Of a DNA stretch of 64,000 nt, positions 58,169 to 64,000 are shown piece after piece (the stretch's first letter is position 1; each line of letters opens with the position of its first letter). Origin of the DNA: Pantoea agglomerans (GTDB lineage Bacteria; Pseudomonadota; Gammaproteobacteria; Enterobacterales; Enterobacteriaceae); the NCBI RefSeq assembly GCF_021397715.1, contig NZ_CP090207.1, positions 1,922,001 through 1,986,000 of the forward strand. Direction: 5' to 3'. Made by a program: the position numbers and the translations under genes. The notes beneath the pieces were generated by a model that had not been told where the DNA came from, did not search any database, and worked only from the letters and a program-made list of their open reading frames with translations.

Positions 58169-59061
58169 GCCTTAACCGCGTCGCCGCTGAGCTTTTTCTT
58201 CAGGCGGAAGGTGGTCGCCAGGCGGGCCGGTTTTTCGCCTGCACTGCGCAGCGGCTTATTGATGCGCGCTGTCTCAACGCAAACCATGGTCTTATAACCT
58301 TCATTCGGCATATCGGCCATGCTGCAGGAGAGCTCAACTCCTGGATTCCACGTCACAACGTCACTGTGATGGTGGTGATAGACCTCGATCTGGCGCTGTG
58401 CAGCCGGATCGTTAATCACTGAGCAATCTTCAGCCGCGGTAAAAATGCGATCAATCCGGCCTGGATAGCGTTGCTTGCCGTCGCTGCTGCCGATCTCGCC
58501 CTGATTCACCTTATCGATGTAGGTTTCACCCAGGCCCGACACTTCAATGCCGCTGATATCGCTGACGGTGAAATAGCTGTGCAGGGCGGCGGTGGCTTCA
58601 AAATCGCCATGCGCTTCCAGTTCAATTTCACAGTGCTGACCCAGCCGGAAACGGGCGATGAGAGTGAACTCATGTGGCCACAGCTTCAGCGTCTGAGGAT
58701 TGCTTTCCAGCACCAGCGTCAGCATCACGCCATCTTCATTTTCATCATGGGCGGACAGCGTCCACGGCTGATTGCGGGCAAAACCGTGTGCCGGTTCACC
58801 TGCCGGACCAAACCAGGGCCAGCAGATTGGTACGCCGCCGCGAATGGCTTTGCCGGGCGAAAACAGACTCTTATCGCTGAGCCACAGAACCGGTTGCTCA
58901 CCGCTGGGCTGCCAGGCGATCAGATGAGCACCCTGCAGCGTAATGGCTGCACGCACTTTCGGATGACTGACGACAATCGCCGGCAGTTCGCCGACCTGAC
59001 GCTGCGAGAGGTAAGGGGAGATCTGGGTAACGACCGGCAGAGAAAACAGTTTATCTTGCAT
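58165..59061 (-). CDS. yeaD: D-hexose-6-phosphate mutarotase YeaD
   Basis: Glucose-6-phosphate 1-epimerase family enzyme that interconverts the anomers of hexose 6-phosphates in the cytosol. The 298 residues contain GAHLIAWQPSGEQPVLWLS, GKAIRGGVPICWPWFGP (substrate arginine), ALHSYFTVSDISGIEVSGL (catalytic histidine region) and WNPGVELSCSMADMPNEGYKTMVCVETA (catalytic glutamate). Downstream of gapA in the same direction, separated by a terminator; expression may come from readthrough. Confidence 0.95.
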   Translation of the reverse strand: MQDKLFSLPVVTQISPYLSQRQVGELPAIVVSHPKVRAAITLQGAHLIAWQPSGEQPVLWLSDKSLFSPGKAIRGGVPICWPWFGPAGEPAHGFARNQPWTLSAHDENEDGVMLTLVLESNPQTLKLWPHEFTLIARFRLGQHCEIELEAHGDFEATAALHSYFTVSDISGIEVSGLGETYIDKVNQGEIGSSDGKQRYPGRIDRIFTAAEDCSVINDPAAQRQIEVYHHHHSDVVTWNPGVELSCSMADMPNEGYKTMVCVETARINKPLRSAGEKPARLATTFRLKKKLSGDAVKA

Positions 59062-59085
59062 GTTCGATTCCTTCCTGAGCGGATC

Positions 59086-59112
59086 AAAAAAAGGGCGACC
59101 GAAGTCGCCCTT
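59086..59112 (-). terminator. Terminator after gapA
   Basis: Stem AAGGGCGAC/GTCGCCCTT with tetraloop CGAA (on the plus strand). Read on the minus strand it ends in seven T (59092-59086). Confidence 0.9.
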
Positions 59113-59135
59113 ATTCTCAATGATGTCTGGCTGCC

Positions 59136-60146
<1,011 letters not shown>

Positions 60147-60177
60147 CTATTTGTTAGTGAATAAAAGGTTGCCTGTA

Positions 60178-60205
60178 AAATTACAAAAACCTTACCAGGC
60201 GTCAA
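60178..60205 (-). promoter_or_regulatory. Likely gapA promoter
   Basis: On the minus strand TTGACG (60205-60200) and TAATTT (60183-60178) are 16 bp apart, about 40 bp upstream of the gapA start. A second TTGACA (60220-60215) just upstream could pair with TGGTAA. E. coli gapA also has several promoters. The remaining gap to msrB (60206-60477) holds the divergent promoter; no gene is seen. Confidence 0.55.
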
Positions 60206-60477
60206 GCGGAATCGTGTCAATTGTTGCGACAAATCAATTCGCCTGAAAGGAATTATTCGATGCGCAACCGCTTGCGTACCGCCAATTGTATCGCGCTTCG
60301 TTTAATCAATCGCCGAATATATAGGGATGCCCCGGATAAAAGGTGATCGAAGTCACAAATCCGGGCTGTGAGAGTCGGACTGAAAGGGTGAGCACGAAAA
60401 AAGACCCGTCTTATGTTGATCATTTGTTAGAATAGTAGTCGAAATTTTCAGATTGGCACCCTTCCGGAATCTTAAAA

Positions 60478-60888
60478 ATGGCTAAAGACACCGCACCCGA
60501 AGCAAAAATTTCGCAGCTGACAGAAATGCAGCGTTATGTTACCCAGCATCGCGGAACGGAGCCGCCTTACAGTGGTGCACTGCTGCATAACAAACAGGAA
60601 GGTATTTATCACTGCCTGGTCTGCAACGCGCCGCTGTTTCTGTCAGAGACCAAATATGATTCAGGTTGTGGCTGGCCGAGCTTTTATCAGCCGGTGAGCG
60701 ACGACGCGATTCGTTATATTGAAGATGACTCACACGGCATGCAGCGCATTGAGATCCGTTGTGGTCAGTGTGATGCGCATCTGGGACATGTCTTCCCGGA
60801 TGGCCCGCAGCCGACCGGTGAACGCTATTGTGTTAACTCTGCCTCATTGAATTTCACCGATGAGCAGGGTGAGCAGACGAAAGGATAA
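60478..60888 (+). CDS. msrB: Peptide methionine-(R)-sulfoxide reductase MsrB
   Basis: Reduces methionine-(R)-sulfoxide in proteins. It is 136 residues. The catalytic Cys is C118 in [10 protein letters not shown], the likely resolving Cys is C64 in [10 protein letters not shown], and zinc is bound by C46/C49 (YHCLVC) and C95/C98 (RCGQC). [10 protein letters not shown] is the substrate loop. Five bases separate it from yeaC, so the two form an operon; divergent from gapA, as in E. coli. Confidence 0.97.
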   Translation: MAKDTAPEAKISQLTEMQRYVTQHRGTEPPYSGALLHNKQEGIYHCLVCNAPLFLSETKYDSGCGWPSFYQPVSDDAIRYIEDDSHGMQRIEIRCGQCDAHLGHVFPDGPQPTGERYCVNSASLNFTDEQGEQTKG

Positions 60889-60893
60889 AAGCG

Positions 60894-61175
60894 ATGAAGC
60901 AGCAACTGGAAGCGATGCTTGCCGCAATGACGCCAGAAGTCTATCAGCGACTGGCGACCGCGGTGGAGATTGGTAAATGGCCGGATGGCGTAGCGCTGAC
61001 GCAGGAGCAGCGTGAAAACTGCCTGCAGCTGGTCATGATGTGGCAGGCGCGGCATAACGACAGCCCGCAACACATGACCATCGGCAAGGGCGGTGAGATG
61101 GTGACAAAGTCGAAAAGAGAGCTCAAAGAAGAGTTTGGTATCGATTCAGACGTCACCCGCATCCAGCTGCACTAA
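60894..61175 (+). CDS. yeaC: YeaC (DUF1315) family protein
   Basis: A 93-residue cytoplasmic protein of unknown function: MTPEVYQRLATAVEIGKWPDGVALTQEQRENCLQLVMMWQARHN and MTIGKGGEMVTKSKRELKEEFG are the conserved blocks. It follows msrB as in E. coli. Its 3' end faces the second copy of the inverted-repeat element. Confidence 0.92.
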   Translation: MKQQLEAMLAAMTPEVYQRLATAVEIGKWPDGVALTQEQRENCLQLVMMWQARHNDSPQHMTIGKGGEMVTKSKRELKEEFGIDSDVTRIQLH

Positions 61176-61233
61176 GGGAGTCGGGTCACCGCTAATGGAT
61201 GACCCGCATCCTGGCAGAAAACTGACACGACGC

Positions 61234-61580
61234 CGTAAGGCTGGTCAGTTAAGCGACCGGTGATAACGCCGTCGGGTGCCGCTCAGGGGCTGGCGCTCCT
61301 CGCACCGCTGTGCGGTTCCTTCACTTCATTCGCCTGCCTGACGCACCGCCGGGGATGGCACATCCTGTGACGCCCCGCCTTTCGCCTGCGTCATGCGGAC
61401 TCTGATGGCTAATGTTCAGCGCTGCGGATTGCCTGCCCCTGATCGGCATCAGTCTGCTCCGAGGCTTCAGTGTGTGTGGTTAAAAAGGGCGCTCAGGCCC
61501 GCACGCCCGCCCAGAAAAAAAACTGCCACGTTTGACCGTGACAGCTTTTGCAAATGTAACCCTAACTGACGAGCATTACG
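61234..61580 (+). repeat. Copy 2 of the non-coding TIR-bounded repeat (347 bp, MITE-like)
   Basis: Terminal inverted repeats are CGTAAGGCTGGTCAGTTAAG (61234-61253) and CCTAACTGACGAGCATTACG (61561-61580), matching at 17 of 20 positions when one is reverse-complemented. The core 61281-61446 is collinear with the complement of copy 1 (42813-42648). The right end carries the same terminator as copy 1. It lacks the internal inverted duplication of copy 1 and so may be closer to the basic unit. No coding capacity. It lies between convergent yeaC and pncA. Confidence 0.8.
61515..61544 (-). terminator. Terminator carried by repeat copy 2, downstream of pncA
   Basis: On the minus strand CTGTCACG, loop GTCAAA, CGTGGCAG, then eight T. 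It is about 55 bp after the pncA stop and equivalent to the copy 1 terminator after fadR. Confidence 0.88.
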
Positions 61581-61598
61581 CAGTGATGCGGCCTTTTT

Positions 61599-62207
61599 TC
61601 ATATCAGAATCGCGCCCTGCGCGGTCATTTGTGCGAAGGCGATCTCGCTGTCCTCAGGGTTGAGATTCACCCCGCGACAGCCTTCTTTCACTACCTCGAC
61701 GTGATAGCCCAGCTCCAGCGCGTCCAGCACGCTGTATTTCACGCAGTAATCAGTCGCCAGCCCCAGCATCACCAGATGGGTAATGCCGCGTTCGCGCAGC
61801 CAGCTGTCGAGTTCGGTTTTACGGCGATGGCCGTTATCGAAAAAGGCGCTGTAGCTGTCCACGTCCTGATCCTGACCTTTATGAAAGATCGCATCGAACA
61901 AGCTGCGGTCCAGTCCGGGATGGAAATCAGCGCCAGCCGATCCCTGGATACCGTGATCGGGCCACCAGATCTGTGCCAGGCCATTTAACTCGCCGAGCGT
62001 GTAGACCGGTTCGCCAGAGACTGAGGCAAAACTGCCGTGATCGGCGGGATGCCAGTCCTGCAGCGCCACCACACATTCCCCGTTCTGATGAAAGGTGCGG
62101 GCATAACGGTTGGCGATGTCAACGGTCTGGTCGCCCTGGTGAACGGCCATCGGGCCGCCCGGGCAAAAATCATTCTGGATATCAATAATGATGAGTGCGC
62201 GTTTCAT
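61599..62207 (-). CDS. pncA: Nicotinamidase PncA
   Basis: Deaminates nicotinamide to nicotinate for NAD recycling. It is 202 residues. The catalytic triad is D9 (LIIIDIQNDF), K110 (FHKGQD) and C155 (LATDYCVKYS). Metal ligands D51, H53 and H85 lie in LQDWHPADHGSF and WWPDHGIQGS. It is downstream of ansA by 16 bp, an operon order shared with E. coli. Confidence 0.96.
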   Translation of the reverse strand: MKRALIIIDIQNDFCPGGPMAVHQGDQTVDIANRYARTFHQNGECVVALQDWHPADHGSFASVSGEPVYTLGELNGLAQIWWPDHGIQGSAGADFHPGLDRSLFDAIFHKGQDQDVDSYSAFFDNGHRRKTELDSWLRERGITHLVMLGLATDYCVKYSVLDALELGYHVEVVKEGCRGVNLNPEDSEIAFAQMTAQGAILI

Positions 62208-62223
62208 TACAAGTCGCTCCGTC

Positions 62224-63237
62224 TCAGTCTTCTGTCAGTTCGCCGCGCAAATTTTGCTGCATTTTGCCGCGTATTTCATCGGCAGAGAGGTTCTGGCTGA
62301 GTAAAAAGTGCAGCTTGGTAAGCGCTGCCTCAACCGTCAGATCCGAACCGCTGATAACGCCAGCATGCTCCAGCGCATTGCCGGTGGCGTAGCCACCCAT
62401 ATTGACTTTGCCTGAAATACACTGCGTCAGATTCACCACCACAATTCCGCGCTCGCTGGCCTGCTGGAGCTCTGCCAGAAACTCGGCATTTTGCGGCGCA
62501 TTACCGACGCCGTAAGAGCGCAGAATCAGCGCTTTAACAGGCTGACGCAGGAAGTTGCGCACCACATCTGCCGAGATGCCGGGATAGATGGTGACGACAC
62601 CAATCGGCTGCGGCGTAATCGTGTGAACAATCAGTTCGCCCTGACCCTGTGGGGCGGCCGGCGTATTCAGGCGGCGGATATGAATACCGGCTTCCAGCAG
62701 CGCAGAGAGGTTAGGCGAGGCAAAAGCGTTAAAGCCATCGGCATGGGCTTTGGTGGTTCGGTTGCCACGATAGAGCGTATTGTTGAAAAACAGCGAGACT
62801 TCGCTGATCGGATAATTTGCCGCGACATATAGTGAGTTCAATAAGTTCTGCTGCCCATCTGAACGTAGCTCTGCCAGCGGAATCTGCGAACCGGTAACGA
62901 TAACCGGTTTAGCCAGATTCTCCAGCATGAAGGAGAGGGCTGACGCGGTAAACGCCATAGTATCGGTGCCATGCAGAATCACAAAACCATCGTAGCGATC
63001 GTAATTCTGACGGATATCTTCGGCGATTGACTGCCAGTCCTGCGGCGTCATATCAGAAGAGTCGATCAGCGGCTGATACTCATGAATGGTGAAATCAGGC
63101 ATTTCGGGGCGGTGGAACTCCGGCATGTTAGCCAGCTGCTGCTGCAGATGACCGGAGACCGGAATATATCCCTGCGCCGAGCGCTGCATACCAATGGTAC
63201 CGCCAGTGTAGGCTACGTAGATGTTTTTCTTTTGCAT
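62224..63237 (-). CDS. ansA: Cytoplasmic L-asparaginase I, AnsA
   Basis: Hydrolyses asparagine to aspartate and ammonia in the cytoplasm (the low-affinity type I enzyme, allosterically activated by asparagine in E. coli). From ATG 63237 it has 337 residues. The nucleophile is T14 in YTGGTIGM, and the second catalytic set is T90-D91 (LHGTDTMAF) with K162 (RTTKAHADGFNAF). There is no signal peptide. The frame extends to 63306, but similarity begins at MQKKNIYVAYTGG. Confidence 0.96.
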   Translation of the reverse strand: MQKKNIYVAYTGGTIGMQRSAQGYIPVSGHLQQQLANMPEFHRPEMPDFTIHEYQPLIDSSDMTPQDWQSIAEDIRQNYDRYDGFVILHGTDTMAFTASALSFMLENLAKPVIVTGSQIPLAELRSDGQQNLLNSLYVAANYPISEVSLFFNNTLYRGNRTTKAHADGFNAFASPNLSALLEAGIHIRRLNTPAAPQGQGELIVHTITPQPIGVVTIYPGISADVVRNFLRQPVKALILRSYGVGNAPQNAEFLAELQQASERGIVVVNLTQCISGKVNMGGYATGNALEHAGVISGSDLTVEAALTKLHFLLSQNLSADEIRGKMQQNLRGELTED

Positions 63238-63292
63238 TAGAGAACTCAGACTTGCCGTAAAACGCGCAGTATAAGGGGAATGGCGAGGAAAT

Positions 63293-63317
63293 GCAGCCCG
63301 ACCCATGGCCGGGCTGC
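63293..63317 (-). terminator. Hairpin between sppA and ansA
   Basis: Perfect 8-bp arms GCAGCCCG (63293-63300) and CGGGCTGC (63310-63317). On the minus strand it follows the sppA stop by about 20 bp and is trailed by ATTTCC, so it is a weak terminator or attenuator. Confidence 0.5.
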
Positions 63318-63338
63318 GAGGTTTATCGCAATGTTGAC

Positions 63339-64000
63339 TTACCGCACGTCGCCACAGTTCAGGCAGAAGGCGTAACGGTTCTGGGGATCGTTGAGGTGAT
63401 CGAACAGTCCGGGCTGCGCTTTCATCGCGCTCATCACATCCAGCATCGGCGCCGGCAGCCAGGCTTTCAGCGGATCCGGCAGTACGGCGCGCACCGAGGC
63501 GTTCACCTGGTTCAGCATCATATCAAAGAAGCTCGGGTCATCCTGATACCAGCTCAGCTGCGGTTTGCTGACCTTCGCCAGTTCACCGGCTTTCTTCACC
63601 GCATCGTCAAAGTCACCCAGCGCATCGACCAGACCATTGGCCTTAGCGTCGCTACCGGTCCAGACATGACCCTGCGCAATGGCGTCGATCTGCTCCGGCG
63701 TCCTGTTGCGTGACTTCGCCACCAGACCAACAAAGTTGCGGTAGCCGTTTTCGATGGTCAGCTGCATGAGCTGCTGAACTTCGGTTGGCAACGCTTTGGT
63801 GGTGGAGATATCTGCCAGCGGCGAGGTGGCGACACCGTCGGTGTGCACGCCTATCGCATCCAGGCTGTTTTCCAGCGTGTTGATCACGCCAAAAATACCG
63901 ATAGAGCCGGTCAGGGTGCTCGGATTCGCCACGATGTAGTTAGCGGGGGTTGAAATCCAGTAGCCACCGGAAGCGGCCATACCGCCCATTGAGACCACGA
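63339..64000 (-). CDS. sppA: Signal peptide peptidase SppA (protease IV), C-terminal part (cut by window edge)
   Basis: A membrane-bound serine protease that degrades cleaved signal peptides. Only about 220 C-terminal residues are visible; the gene runs off the right edge. The segment [15 protein letters not shown] contains the catalytic serine of the family (in MAASGG), followed by [25 protein letters not shown] and [25 protein letters not shown], typical of the S49 domain. The catalytic lysine of the tandem domain is outside the window. It is upstream of ansA, as in E. coli. Confidence 0.95.
   Translation of the reverse strand, partial: VVSMGGMAASGGYWISTPANYIVANPSTLTGSIGIFGVINTLENSLDAIGVHTDGVATSPLADISTTKALPTEVQQLMQLTIENGYRNFVGLVAKSRNRTPEQIDAIAQGHVWTGSDAKANGLVDALGDFDDAVKKAGELAKVSKPQLSWYQDDPSFFDMMLNQVNASVRAVLPDPLKAWLPAPMLDVMSAMKAQPGLFDHLNDPQNRYAFCLNCGDVR

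Noticed and set aside
61573-61599. Plus-strand terminator formed by GCAT...ATGC and T6 before pncA
   Set aside because: The stem is short and interrupted; the T6 may be chance.

Overview
The window looks like chromosomal DNA of an enterobacterium close to Pantoea/Erwinia (Erwiniaceae). Nearly every protein is a full-length relative of an Escherichia coli K-12 protein, and the gene order follows E. coli in long blocks. Base composition is moderately GC-rich with GC-rich third positions. I see no rRNA or tRNA gene, no CRISPR array, no prophage and no transposase. Identifications come from recalled family sequences and motifs, not from a database search.

Layout. (1) 1-15.5 kb: the rsmF-letB-letA / msrC-proQ-prc-htpX / yebQ / kdgR / yobH / yebO / cspC / rlmA / yobD block (lipid transport between membranes, RNA chaperones, periplasmic and membrane proteolysis, the pectin/hexuronate repressor). 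A RomA-like metallo-beta-lactamase-fold gene sits between yebO and yobF-cspC, and mgrB and mntP are missing from their E. coli positions. (2) 15.6-25.9 kb: manXYZ (mannose PTS), yoaE, yoaD (c-di-GMP phosphodiesterase), sdaA, nudL, pabB and yoaH. (3) 26.1-28.8 kb: a small variable patch with a RidA protein, an unknown lipoprotein, two tiny ORFs and a periplasmic alpha-carbonic anhydrase. (4) 28.9-35.3 kb: yoaA, tsaB, yeaY, fadD, rnd. (5) 35.4-52.5 kb: minCDE, ycgL-ycgM-ycgN, dsbB, nhaB, fadR, ycgB, dadA-dadX, then an MFS transporter, an orphan WbaP-type sugar-phosphate transferase and a yebV relative, then cvrA. In E. coli this min-to-cvrA block lies far away, near 26 min. (6) 52.7-64 kb: yeaH-yeaG, mipA, yeaE, yeaD, gapA, msrB-yeaC, pncA, ansA and the 3' part of sppA.

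How the genes work together. fadR encodes the repressor/activator of fatty-acid genes, and a FadR-type operator overlaps the promoter of fadD 9 kb away. YeaG/YeaH and YcgB, which form a conserved stress/stationary-phase functional group, are both present, and yeaG is preceded by a perfect sigma-54 promoter match. MsrC and MsrB repair free and protein-bound methionine sulfoxide. PncA, GapA and the carbonic anhydrase are metabolic housekeeping.

The least ordinary feature is a non-coding repeat present twice in inverted orientation (42307-42854 and 61234-61580). It has terminal inverted repeats, a core of 166 aligned positions with 13 differences by my count, and one strong terminator facing the neighbouring gene's 3' end. 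Each copy lies between two convergent genes. It resembles a MITE-like element that may also act as a terminator cassette. Other points are a 52-codon leader ORF overlapping the yoaE start (TAATG), a shortened 24-residue yobF, and a 37-residue acidic ORF behind a 20-bp inverted repeat.
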